DNA from: Lachnospiraceae bacterium
GTDB lineage: Bacteria; Bacillota; Clostridia; Lachnospirales; Lachnospiraceae
DNA: 64,000 nucleotides
NCBI GenBank assembly: GCA_024696005.1
Contig: JAILHF010000011.1
Location: 62,001 to 126,000 of the forward strand
Reading direction: 5' to 3'
The stretch's first letter is position 1, and each line of letters opens with the position of its first letter. Below are positions 14,880 to 23,620 of this stretch, one piece after another. The notes below the pieces were generated by a model. That model searched no databases and was not told where the DNA came from. It saw only the letters and a program-made list of their open reading frames with translations. A program made the translations under genes and the position numbers.

Positions 14880-17549
14880 ATGGGCAGGGAATTGGCAAAG
14901 ACATATGATCCCAGCGGGATCGAGGACAGACTGTATCAGAAGTGGCTGGACAAGCATTATTTCCATGCCGAAGTGGATGAGAGCAAAAAACCGTTCACGA
15001 TCGTGATCCCGCCCCCCAACATCACGGGACAGCTTCACATGGGACACGCGCTGGACAATACGATGCAGGACATCCTGATCCGTTTTAAGCGCATGCAGGG
15101 CTTCAATGCCCTCTGGCAGCCCGGAACGGACCATGCCTCCATTGCCACCGAAGTAAGGATCATCCAGAAGCTGAAGGAAGAAGGGATCACCAAAGAGGAT
15201 CTGGGGCGTGAAGGCTTTCTTGAGCGCGCCTGGGACTGGAAGAAGGAGTACGGCGGACGTATCGTTTCCCAGCTGAAGAAGCTCGGTTCCTCCTGTGACT
15301 GGGAGAGAGAGCGCTTCACGATGGACGAGGGCTGCAACAAGGCCGTGAACGAGGTGTTTGTCAAGATGTATGACAAGGGCCTGATCTATAAGGGCTCGCG
15401 CATCATCAACTGGTGTCCGGTCTGCAATACCTCCATCTCCGACGCGGAAGTGGAATATGAGGAGCAGGCAGGACATTTCTGGCACATCAAGTACCCCATC
15501 CTGAACGATGACGGCAGCGAGAGCGGGGAATACCTGATCTTTGCGACGACCCGTCCCGAAACGATGCTCGGCGATACCGCCGTGGCAGTCCACCCCGAGG
15601 ACGAGCGTTACAAGCACCTGATCGGAAAGGAGCTGATGCTCCCGCTCATGAACCGCAAGATCCCCGTGGTCGCGGACGAATACGTGGACCGCGAGTTCGG
15701 TACCGGTGTGGTCAAGATCACCCCGGGCCATGACCCCAACGACTTTGAAGTGGGCAAGCGCCACGACCTGCCCATCATCAATATCATGAACGACAACGCG
15801 ACCATCAATGCCAACGGCGGAAAGTTCGAGGGCATGGACCGTTATGAAGCCCGCAAGGCCATCGTGAAAGAACTTGAGGAGATGGGGCTTCTGGTCAAGA
15901 TCGAGGATCACGCGCACAACGTGGGCACGCACGACCGCTGCAAGACCACCGTTGAGCCCCTGGTCAAGGCGCAGTGGTTCGTGAAGATGGACGAGCTGAT
16001 CAAGCCGGCCCGCAAGGCCGTTGCCGACGGCGAGATCCGCCTTGTGCCGGAAAGCCTGCAGAAGACCTACTTTAACTGGACGGACAATATCCGCGACTGG
16101 TGCATCTCCCGTCAGCTCTGGTGGGGGCATCGCATCCCTGCCTATTACTGCGATAAGTGCGGGGAGACCGTTGTGGCAAAGATGCGTCCCGAAAAGTGCC
16201 CGAAGTGCGGCTGCACGGACCTGACGCAGGATCCGGATACGCTGGATACCTGGTTTTCTTCCGCGCTGTGGCCCTTCTCGACCCTGGGATGGCCGGAAAA
16301 GACCAAAGAGCTCGAGTATTTCTATCCGACGGATGTGCTGGTGACCGGATACGACATCATCTTCTTCTGGGTCATCCGCATGATCTTTTCCGGATACGAG
16401 CACATGGGAGAGAAGCCTTTCCATACCGTGCTCTTCCACGGGCTGGTGCGCGATTCGCAGGGCCGGAAGATGAGCAAGAGCCTGGGCAACGGCATCGACC
16501 CGCTCGAGATCATCGCCCAGTACGGCGCGGATGCACTGCGCCTGACGCTGGTGACCGGAAACGCGCCCGGAAATGACATGCGCTTCTATTATGAAAAGGT
16601 AGAGGCAAACCGCAATTTCGCGAACAAGATCTGGAACGCTTCCCGCTTCATCATGATGAACATGGCGGATGAGCAGCCCGTAAAGCCGGCCGAAGAGGAT
16701 CTGAAGCCCGCCGACCGCTGGATCACCTCCCGTGTCAACAGCCTGATCCGGGATGTGACCGATAACATGGAAAGATACGAACTGGGCGTTGCCGTCCAGA
16801 AGATCTACGATTTCATCTGGGATGAGTTCTGCGACTGGTATATCGAGATGGTGAAGCCGAGGCTTTACCAGAAGGAGGGTGATGCGGCCGCGGACCGCAA
16901 TGCCGCTCTTTATACCCTGAAGACCGTGCTGATCGATGCACTCAAGCTGCTGCATCCCTACATGCCCTTCGTCACGGAAGAGATCTTCTGCACCCTTCAG
17001 GATGAGGAGGAATCCATCATGGTCTCCGATTGGCCGGTCTACCGTGAGGACAGGGCATATCCGAAGGAGGAGAACGAGATCGAGATCATCAAGGAGGCGA
17101 TCCGCGGGATCCGCAATGCCCGTACCGGGATGGAAGTGCCTCCTTCCAGAAAAGCCGAGGTCTATGTCGTCAGCGAACATGCGGACATGCGGGAGATCTT
17201 CCTCGGGAACGCGGATTTCTTCAAGCCGCTGGCTTACGCTTCCGAAGTACATGTCCGTGAGAACAGGGACGGCATCGGTGAAGACGCCGTTTCGGTCGTG
17301 ATCGCCCGTGCGAACATCTACATGCCGCTCGGAGATCTGGTGGACATCGCCAAGGAGCTGGAGCGCCTTCGCAAGGAGGAGGAGCGCCTCGAGAAGGAAC
17401 TGGCGCGCGTGGAGGGCATGCTCTCCAACGAAAAGTTCGTCTCCAAGGCTCCGGCAGCCAAGATCGAGGAAGAAAAGGGGAAGAAGGAGAAGTACAGCCG
17501 GATGATGGAACAGGTTCGCGAACAGATCAAAACCCTTTCCGGCAACTGA
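14880..17549 (+). CDS. valS: Valine--tRNA ligase
   Basis: The 889-residue protein is a complete class I valyl-tRNA synthetase: HIGH-type motif HMGHA near residue 52 after PPPNITGQL, the editing CP1 domain, KMSKS near 529, the [19 protein letters not shown] block, an anticodon-binding domain and the C-terminal coiled-coil arm (about residues 820-885). It charges tRNA-Val. A small zinc knuckle-like segment ([20 protein letters not shown]) is present after the catalytic block, as in many bacterial ValRS. A GGAGAAAG site precedes the ATG. No T-box leader fits in the 31 bases after the amylase gene, so its expression probably depends on the upstream promoter. Confidence 0.97.
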   Translation: MGRELAKTYDPSGIEDRLYQKWLDKHYFHAEVDESKKPFTIVIPPPNITGQLHMGHALDNTMQDILIRFKRMQGFNALWQPGTDHASIATEVRIIQKLKEEGITKEDLGREGFLERAWDWKKEYGGRIVSQLKKLGSSCDWERERFTMDEGCNKAVNEVFVKMYDKGLIYKGSRIINWCPVCNTSISDAEVEYEEQAGHFWHIKYPILNDDGSESGEYLIFATTRPETMLGDTAVAVHPEDERYKHLIGKELMLPLMNRKIPVVADEYVDREFGTGVVKITPGHDPNDFEVGKRHDLPIINIMNDNATINANGGKFEGMDRYEARKAIVKELEEMGLLVKIEDHAHNVGTHDRCKTTVEPLVKAQWFVKMDELIKPARKAVADGEIRLVPESLQKTYFNWTDNIRDWCISRQLWWGHRIPAYYCDKCGETVVAKMRPEKCPKCGCTDLTQDPDTLDTWFSSALWPFSTLGWPEKTKELEYFYPTDVLVTGYDIIFFWVIRMIFSGYEHMGEKPFHTVLFHGLVRDSQGRKMSKSLGNGIDPLEIIAQYGADALRLTLVTGNAPGNDMRFYYEKVEANRNFANKIWNASRFIMMNMADEQPVKPAEEDLKPADRWITSRVNSLIRDVTDNMERYELGVAVQKIYDFIWDEFCDWYIEMVKPRLYQKEGDAAADRNAALYTLKTVLIDALKLLHPYMPFVTEEIFCTLQDEEESIMVSDWPVYREDRAYPKEENEIEIIKEAIRGIRNARTGMEVPPSRKAEVYVVSEHADMREIFLGNADFFKPLAYASEVHVRENRDGIGEDAVSVVIARANIYMPLGDLVDIAKELERLRKEEERLEKELARVEGMLSNEKFVSKAPAAKIEEEKGKKEKYSRMMEQVREQIKTLSGN

Positions 17550-17551
17550 TA

Positions 17552-17580
17552 TTGATTTTTTCCCCGGCTTAAAGTATTAT
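17552..17580 (+). promoter_or_regulatory. Promoter downstream of valS
   Basis: TTGATT (17552-17557), 17-base spacer, TATTAT (17575-17580), followed by AAGGAG and a TTG start at 17605. Confidence 0.55.
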
Positions 17581-17604
17581 GCTGAAGTAGAAGGAGAAAG
17601 ACCT

Positions 17605-17799
17605 TTGATCAATTTCGAGGAAGAATTGAAAAAGTTTCATAAAAGTCCCGAGGTGGAGGATACGGAATCGACGATCTTCGGCGAAAAGGTGGTCGATGTG
17701 ATGGATATGTTCCTTGATCTGGCGAATGAGGACGGGGGCGCTTACATGGACATGGGGGCGCCGATGGATATGGATCCGAACCACCTGAACAACGGATGA
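17605..17799 (+). CDS. Small acidic hypothetical protein
   Basis: A 64-residue acidic protein beginning at TTG, with AAGGAG eight bases upstream and its own promoter. It has a predicted amphipathic middle (GEKVVDVMDMFLDLANEDG) and ends in a Met/Asp/Gly-rich tail with repeated MDM. I do not recognise a family. It is 21 bases upstream of the TPR gene, with which it likely forms an operon. A translated role is supported by the ribosome binding site and position rather than by similarity. Confidence 0.55.
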   Translation: MINFEEELKKFHKSPEVEDTESTIFGEKVVDVMDMFLDLANEDGGAYMDMGAPMDMDPNHLNNG

Positions 17800-17820
17800 C
17801 GAAAGGGGAGATAAGAGCGC

Positions 17821-19233
17821 ATGGAATGCTATAATTGCGGCTGCCCCTTATCGGAACTGGATTATTGTACGAACTGCGGTGCGGATGTAAAGCGATACAA
17901 GCGCATCATGTACACCGCAAATCGATTATATAATGAAGGACTGGACCGCGCGGGAGTGCGCGACCTGTCCGGAGCGATCAGGGCCCTTCGGGATGCCCTG
18001 CGCTGCAATAAAAATCATGTGGATGCGCGGAATCTGCTGGGGCTTGTCTATTACGAGACAGGCGAAGCCGTGGCGGCGCTGGCGGAATGGGTGATCAGCA
18101 AGAACATTCGCGGCGAGAAGAACCCGGCGGACGAATACATCGACATGATCCAGTCGGATAAGGGTCGTCTCGATACGATCAAGACCACTTTGAAAAAGTT
18201 TAACGTTGCGCTGATGCATTGCCGTCAGGGCAGCTATGATCTGGCGGTTCTGCAGCTGAAGAAGGTCCTGAGCCTGAACCCGAAGTTCACGAAGGCCAGA
18301 AGGCTTCTGGGACTGCTGTACATGCAGCAGGGAGACTGGAACAGGGCAAAGAAGGAACTGGCGTATTGCAGCCGGCTCGACATCGGCGATGTGGACTGCC
18401 TGCGTTATCTGCAGGAATGCGATGAGCAGCTGCACGCCGGAGAGGATGAGAAGAGCGGCCGGAAGAAGAAACGCAGAAAGGAAGCGCCTTCTTCGGTTTC
18501 CTGGAACAACGGCAACGAGATCATTATCCAGCCGGTCAGCAGCAGGGAGCCCCTCGGCCTGCATGTGTTTCTGCAGATCGGCCTCGGTATCCTGATCGGC
18601 GTGTGCGTTACCTTCTTTATCCTGGTACCCGTGCGCGAGGCCAAGGTCCGCTCCGAGGAAAAGGAAAAGATCAGCAGCTACGGGGAGCAGATCGATGCAA
18701 AAAACGGCGAGATCAACGACCTGAACGCCCGCATCCGTGAGCTGGAGCAGAAACTGAATGCCCAGACCGGACTGTTGGAAGAATATAACGGTTCGGACGG
18801 CATCCTTACGGCAAACGACAATCTTCACGCGGCGGCCTACGCCTACCTGAGCGGAGACCAGAATCAGATGCTCGTGGAGCAGTACCTGTCGCTGATCCCC
18901 GAGGAATACGTGGCGAACAATGCTTCGGCGGAGTATCTGGAGCTCTTCGATTTTCTGCAGGGAGCCATCGGCGGGAGCGTTGCCGGGAGCTATTACGAAT
19001 CCGGCAAGGAAGCGTATCGTCAGAAGGATTTCGCCGTGGCGATCGCGGATTTTGAGAAAGCATATCATTATGATCAGACCAACGATGATGCATTGTATTA
19101 TCTTGGGTTGAGCTATTATGAAAGCGGGGATTCCGACCATGCGGCGGAGCGCTTTCGCGAACTATTAAACGTATTTCCGGAGAGCGAGCTGGCGGAAAAA
19201 GCCAGACAGCGTCTCGAGGAGATCGGTGAATAA
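17821..19233 (+). CDS. Zinc-ribbon, TPR and coiled-coil membrane protein
   Basis: A 470-residue protein. It opens with a short zinc ribbon (CYNCGCPLSELDYCTNCG), then TPR-like helical repeats (about residues 30-200), a basic linker (SGRKKKRRKE), one transmembrane helix near residues 243-267, a coiled coil (about 273-322), and more TPR repeats to the end with LYYLGLSYYESGD. The order suggests a cytosolic N-terminal half and an external TPR half, tethering partner proteins on both sides. Function unknown; such architecture is frequent in Lachnospiraceae. Spacing to neighbours suggests one operon with the small upstream gene and the next membrane protein. Confidence 0.8.
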   Translation: MECYNCGCPLSELDYCTNCGADVKRYKRIMYTANRLYNEGLDRAGVRDLSGAIRALRDALRCNKNHVDARNLLGLVYYETGEAVAALAEWVISKNIRGEKNPADEYIDMIQSDKGRLDTIKTTLKKFNVALMHCRQGSYDLAVLQLKKVLSLNPKFTKARRLLGLLYMQQGDWNRAKKELAYCSRLDIGDVDCLRYLQECDEQLHAGEDEKSGRKKKRRKEAPSSVSWNNGNEIIIQPVSSREPLGLHVFLQIGLGILIGVCVTFFILVPVREAKVRSEEKEKISSYGEQIDAKNGEINDLNARIRELEQKLNAQTGLLEEYNGSDGILTANDNLHAAAYAYLSGDQNQMLVEQYLSLIPEEYVANNASAEYLELFDFLQGAIGGSVAGSYYESGKEAYRQKDFAVAIADFEKAYHYDQTNDDALYYLGLSYYESGDSDHAAERFRELLNVFPESELAEKARQRLEEIGE

Positions 19234-19254
19234 AATCATTACGGGGAGGAAGCT

Positions 19255-19740
19255 ATGAAAACAGTCAAGGTGAAGCAGAAAAAGACGGAGAAGAAGGACA
19301 TTGCCGGTATTATCATCGGTATCCTGTTCTTCACGATGCTGATCGCGGTCGTTTATTATGTGGCCGATATGCTGATCATTTCCAGAGAAGTCACCATGGA
19401 AAATATCTCGGGCGACTGGCACATCACCAGGAACGTGACGGACAAGGAAGTGGAGCACTGGGTATTCCTTGAGGACGGAACGGCCAGAACTTACACGCTC
19501 AACAAGGAAGACGGTACCCGTTCGAACGAAAAGACCTATGATTTCACGCTTCTCCCTCCGGAAGAGGGCAAGACCCATCCCATGATCCATCTGGTTCCTT
19601 CCAATGTGAGAAAGTCCGAGAAGGAAGACGGCACCATGAACGTGCGTGTATCCCATGTGACGAAGGCCGAGATGACGGTGGAATTCGTGTATGACCGTTT
19701 CACGACCGAGACGACTCGCATGACGAAGGATCTTTTCTGA
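19255..19740 (+). CDS. Membrane-anchored hypothetical protein with beta-rich (lipocalin-like) domain
   Basis: A 161-residue protein: a basic N-terminus, one transmembrane helix (about residues 15-40), then an extracytoplasmic domain starting MENISGDWHITRN with alternating strands and Gly turns, reminiscent of small lipocalin-like or META-like folds. I do not recognise a defined family. Start has GGGGAGG at normal spacing. It ends two bases before potA, so it may be cotranscribed with the polyamine transporter, but a functional link is only a possibility. Confidence 0.7.
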   Translation: MKTVKVKQKKTEKKDIAGIIIGILFFTMLIAVVYYVADMLIISREVTMENISGDWHITRNVTDKEVEHWVFLEDGTARTYTLNKEDGTRSNEKTYDFTLLPPEEGKTHPMIHLVPSNVRKSEKEDGTMNVRVSHVTKAEMTVEFVYDRFTTETTRMTKDLF

Positions 19741-19742
19741 GA

Positions 19743-20816
19743 ATGGAAAACATCATTGAGCTGAAGAACGTTACCAAGCGTTTTGAGGATGACGGCTCCG
19801 CTGCCGTAAAGGATTTTAATCTCAGCGTAAAGCGCGGGGAGTTTGTGACGTTTCTGGGACCCTCCGGATGCGGCAAGACCACCACATTGCGGATGATCGC
19901 CGGTTTTGATACCCCGACCTCCGGCAGCATCCTGCTGGACGGGAGGGACATCACCGCGCTTCCGCCCAACAAACGTCCGATCAATACGGTCTTTCAGCGC
20001 TATGCGCTTTTTCCCCATCTGAATATCTATGATAATATCGCCTTTGGCCTGAAGCTGAAAAAGATAAAGGAAGACGAGATCAGGAAAAAGGTGACGGAGG
20101 TGCTCGAGATCGTTGATCTGGCCGGCTTTGAGAAGAGGAGCACGTCCACCCTGTCCGGCGGCCAGCAGCAGCGGGTGGCCATTGCGCGCGCCATCGTGAA
20201 CGAACCGGAAGTGCTGCTTCTGGATGAGCCGCTGGGGGCGCTGGATCTGAAGCTGCGGCAGGTCATGCAGCGGGAACTGATGCGCATCAAGAAGGAAGTC
20301 AACATCACCTTCATCTATGTGACGCACGATCAGGGCGAGGCACTTACGATGTCGGACCGCATCGTGGTCATGAACAAAGGGATCATTCAGCAGACCGGCG
20401 ATCCGGTCAGCATTTATGACGAGCCGCAAAATGCTTTTGTGGCCGACTTTATCGGAGAGAGCAACATCATCGACGGCATCATGGTAAGGGACCGTCTGGT
20501 AAAGATACAGGGGGTGGATGTGCCCTGTGTCGATACCGGGTTTGCGGAAAACGAAGCCGTGGATGTGGTCATCCGCCCCGAAGACCTCGACATCGTGGAA
20601 GAGGGGGCCGGATTCATAGACGGACTGGTCACGGAGGTCATATACGAGGGAGCCTATTATGACATCCGTGTGATGGCGGGAGATTACGAATGGCACATCC
20701 AGAGCAACATGTCTGCGACGCCCGGAAAAAAAGCGGGGCTCGCCATTCTCCCGGACAACATACAGATCATGCACAAACCCAGATCTTCGGATGAGGAGAT
20801 CATCGAGAAGGACTGA
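19743..20816 (+). CDS. potA: Spermidine/putrescine ABC transporter ATP-binding protein PotA
   Basis: A 357-residue importer ATPase with Walker A GPSGCGKTT near residue 40, signature LSGGQQQRVAIARA, Walker B LLLDEPLGALD and a C-terminal TOBE-type regulatory domain (about residues 240-340). FQRYALFPHLN, which contains the Q-loop glutamine, is typical of PotA. It energises import of polyamines through PotB and PotC, which follow in order. The substrate assignment rests on the complete potABCD set. Confidence 0.93.
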   Translation: MENIIELKNVTKRFEDDGSAAVKDFNLSVKRGEFVTFLGPSGCGKTTTLRMIAGFDTPTSGSILLDGRDITALPPNKRPINTVFQRYALFPHLNIYDNIAFGLKLKKIKEDEIRKKVTEVLEIVDLAGFEKRSTSTLSGGQQQRVAIARAIVNEPEVLLLDEPLGALDLKLRQVMQRELMRIKKEVNITFIYVTHDQGEALTMSDRIVVMNKGIIQQTGDPVSIYDEPQNAFVADFIGESNIIDGIMVRDRLVKIQGVDVPCVDTGFAENEAVDVVIRPEDLDIVEEGAGFIDGLVTEVIYEGAYYDIRVMAGDYEWHIQSNMSATPGKKAGLAILPDNIQIMHKPRSSDEEIIEKD

Positions 20817-20883
20817 ATGAATAAGATGCGAAAGGACAAAACGAAAATGGCGAACGGCGATGCCATAAAGAAAGGGGCTGATA

Positions 20884-21774
20884 ATGGATAGGAACCGGAA
20901 GCAGCGGCAGCTGCTGGCGCTTCCCTATGTTCTCTGGTCCATAGCCTTTACGGTGATACCGCTGTTGGTGATCATCCGCTATGCGGTGACGGATAAGGAT
21001 GGTCATTTTTCCGTCAGCAATCTTCTTGCATTTTCGACTCCCGTGAATGCAAAAGCTTTTTTGATTTCTCTTGAGATCGCCCTGATCTGCACCGTGATCT
21101 GCGTGCTTCTGGCCTACCCTCTGGTGATGGTGGTCAGGCGTCTTCGGATCTCACGCATGACATTCATGCTCTTTTTCCTGATCATGCCCATGTGGATGAA
21201 TTTCATCCTGCGCATGCTCGCTCTGCAGATGATCCTGTCCAACAACGGCATATTGAACATGATCGTAACCGGGCTCGGTTTTCAGCCGCTCGCGCTGGCG
21301 AATACCAAGGCGGCGGTCATCATCGGGGTGGTCTATGACTATCTGCCCTTTATGATGCTGCCGATCTTCAATACCATTTCCGATATCGGCGAGGACGTCC
21401 TCGAGGCGGCTTCCGACCTGGGAGCCAGCCCCCTTAGCGTCTTTTTCCGCGTCATCCTTCCGATGTCGCTGCCGGGGCTCAAGAGCGGCATTACCATCGT
21501 GTTCGTGCCTTCGATGACCTCCTTCGTGATCGCGGACATCCTGGGCGGAGGCAAGATCCAGCTGATCGGAAACATCATAGAGCAGGAGTTCACGAGGTCC
21601 ACGAACTGGAACCTGGGTTCCGGGCTTTCGGCCGCGCTCATGCTCTTCATGCTGGTCGGAATGAGCTTTACGATCAAGGACGACATCCTTCCTTCCCATC
21701 CGGTCAAGGATGAAGAGGGAGAGAAGAAGGAGGCCCCCGGCGGAGAAGGGATCTCGAGGAGGGCAGTGCTGTGA
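20884..21774 (+). CDS. potB: Spermidine/putrescine ABC transporter permease PotB
   Basis: A 296-residue inner-membrane subunit with about six transmembrane helices and the EAA loop (EAASDLGASPLSVFFRVILPMSLPG, near residues 177-200) that contacts PotA. It begins with ALPYVLWSIAFTVIPLLVI, typical of PotB. Start has AAAGGGG. The 67 bases after potA hold an in-frame mini-ORF of 24 codons from ATG 20817 that overlaps the potB start; its role is unclear. The gene overlaps potC by four bases. Confidence 0.92.
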   Translation: MDRNRKQRQLLALPYVLWSIAFTVIPLLVIIRYAVTDKDGHFSVSNLLAFSTPVNAKAFLISLEIALICTVICVLLAYPLVMVVRRLRISRMTFMLFFLIMPMWMNFILRMLALQMILSNNGILNMIVTGLGFQPLALANTKAAVIIGVVYDYLPFMMLPIFNTISDIGEDVLEAASDLGASPLSVFFRVILPMSLPGLKSGITIVFVPSMTSFVIADILGGGKIQLIGNIIEQEFTRSTNWNLGSGLSAALMLFMLVGMSFTIKDDILPSHPVKDEEGEKKEAPGGEGISRRAVL

Positions 21775-22574
21775 AGAAAAAACTGCTCGATCTTGTCAGC
21801 CGCTTTTATTTCATCATCATCATGTTCTTCCTTTATGCGCCGATCCTGGTGATGATCGTGCTGTCCTTCAACAATTCGCGTTCGCGTGTGGTATGGGGTG
21901 GCTTCACGCTGCAATGGTACAAAACGCTTTTTTCCAACCGGCAGATCCGGGAAGCGTTCTTCTTTACCATCGGCCTGGCACTCCTTTCGGCGGTGATCGC
22001 GCTTTTGATCGGCACGGCGGCCGCTTTCGGGATCCATGCGATGCGGAGGCGCGGTTATGCCATCATGATGGGAGTGACCAACATCCCGCTCCTCAATGCC
22101 GATATCGTGACCGGCATCGCGCTGATGCTCTGGTTCATCCGTTTTCTGCCCCTGGGATCGGGCAGTGTGCTGATCGCCCACGTGACCTTCAACATCCCCT
22201 ATGTGATCCTGGCACTGCTTCCCAAGATCGAGCAGATGAACATGGCGATCTATGAGGCTAGCAGGGATCTGGGGGCAACGGCGGTGAGGGGCTTCTTTAC
22301 CATGATCCTTCCCCAGCTGACCGGCGGCCTGCTCTCCGGTTTCTTCATGGCGGTCACGATGTCGATGGATGACTTCATGATCACCTATTTTACCAGGGGT
22401 GCCGGCGTGAACACCCTGTCCACCATGATCTACGGAGAGATCCGCAAGGGGATCAAGCCCGAGATGTACGCTCTGTCCACGGTGATATTCGCGGCAGTGT
22501 TTCTGATATTGATCTGTGTTAATTTTTGGCCGTCCAACAGGAAGGCTGAAAAGAGAAGGGAGGGAATCATATGA
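21771..22574 (+). CDS. potC: Spermidine/putrescine ABC transporter permease PotC
   Basis: A 267-residue permease that starts at GTG in the GTGA overlap with the end of potB. Six helices and the EAA loop EASRDLGATAVRGFFTMILPQLTGG (about 163-187) are visible; MDDFMITYFTRG near 204 is a hallmark of PotC. It pairs with PotB to form the membrane channel. It overlaps potD by four bases (ATGA), so synthesis of the four subunits is coupled. Confidence 0.93.
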   Translation: MKKKLLDLVSRFYFIIIMFFLYAPILVMIVLSFNNSRSRVVWGGFTLQWYKTLFSNRQIREAFFFTIGLALLSAVIALLIGTAAAFGIHAMRRRGYAIMMGVTNIPLLNADIVTGIALMLWFIRFLPLGSGSVLIAHVTFNIPYVILALLPKIEQMNMAIYEASRDLGATAVRGFFTMILPQLTGGLLSGFFMAVTMSMDDFMITYFTRGAGVNTLSTMIYGEIRKGIKPEMYALSTVIFAAVFLILICVNFWPSNRKAEKRREGII

Positions 22575-23620
22575 AAAAAAGAATCTTGGCAGCGGCAGCG
22601 ATGCTGCTTTGTCTGCCGCTCGGTGCCTGCGAGGGCAAAAACCAGCCCGCAAGGGAACTGACGGTGTTCAACCTCTGTGAGTATATGGATCCGAAGGCCA
22701 TTGAGATGTTCACGCTGGAGACGGGGATCACGATCAAATACGAAGAGGCCCTGACCGCGGAAGACATGTACACGAAGTACAAGGCGGGCGGTATCGATTA
22801 CGACCTGCTGTGCACCTGCGATTACATGGTGCGCCGCCTGATCGCCGAAGGCGAAGTGCAGCCTGTGGATTTTTCCTCGTTCGAATACGGGAAGAACATC
22901 GGGCAGCGTTATTGGGATTACGCAACCGCGTACGATCCGGGGAACAAGTATTCCCTGCCGTATTTCTGGGGGACCGTGGGCATCCTGTACGATACCACGA
23001 AGGTTCACGGACCCATTGACAGCTGGGATGTGCTCTTCAACGGCGAGTACTCCGGCGAGATCATCATGCAGAACAGCATGATGGACACCTATATCGTGGC
23101 CCTGAAGTATCTGGGATATTCCCTGAACACCACGGACGAGGCCGAGATCCGTGCGGCGCAGGATCTGCTGGTCGCGCAGAAGCCCGATGTTTCGGCTTAT
23201 CTTGTGGATGAAGCGCGTGACGAGGTGGTGGCGGGAAATGCCACCATGGCTGTGGTCTATTCGGGCGAAGCCTATCTCGGGCGCGAATACAATCCGAATC
23301 TCGATTACGTGATCCCGAAGGAGGGGACGGAGCTGTGGATCGACAGCTGGCTGGTCACCAAGAACTGCAAGGATCCCGATGCGGCAAAGCAGTTTCTCGA
23401 TTTCCTCTGCCGTGAGGATGTCGCGCAGATGAACTTTGAGTACATTTACTATTCCACGCCCAATGAGGCGGTCCTGAACGGCTTAAGCGATGAGGAACGG
23501 GCAGATGAGGCGCTGGCGCCGGATCCCGATTCCTGCCAGAACAGTGAGATCTGCCTGCAGAGCGATGCGGCGACCACGGAGCTTCTGAACGAGCTTTGGA
23601 AGGAACTGAGAGGCAACTGA
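22571..23620 (+). CDS. potD: Polyamine-binding lipoprotein PotD
   Basis: A 349-residue substrate-binding protein with a lipoprotein signal peptide: MKKR, a hydrophobic stretch and lipobox LGAC with Cys20 as the lipid-attachment site. The mature part has PotD features such as YKAGGIDYDLLCTCDYMV and LPYFWGTVGILYDT, and the acidic/aromatic pocket residues expected for binding polyamines. It captures spermidine or putrescine outside the membrane and passes it to PotBC. It overlaps the next gene by one base (TGATG). Confidence 0.92.
   Translation: MKKRILAAAAMLLCLPLGACEGKNQPARELTVFNLCEYMDPKAIEMFTLETGITIKYEEALTAEDMYTKYKAGGIDYDLLCTCDYMVRRLIAEGEVQPVDFSSFEYGKNIGQRYWDYATAYDPGNKYSLPYFWGTVGILYDTTKVHGPIDSWDVLFNGEYSGEIIMQNSMMDTYIVALKYLGYSLNTTDEAEIRAAQDLLVAQKPDVSAYLVDEARDEVVAGNATMAVVYSGEAYLGREYNPNLDYVIPKEGTELWIDSWLVTKNCKDPDAAKQFLDFLCREDVAQMNFEYIYYSTPNEAVLNGLSDEERADEALAPDPDSCQNSEICLQSDAATTELLNELWKELRGN

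Noticed and set aside
14769-17252. Long - strand frame opposite valS (827 codons)
   Set aside because: Shadow of valS; no motif, start signal or promoter.
20817-20891. 24-codon frame between potA and potB
   Set aside because: It overlaps the potB start, has no clear ribosome binding site of its own beyond coupling to the potA stop, and no recognisable sequence. Could be a coupling peptide but support is too thin to list as a gene.
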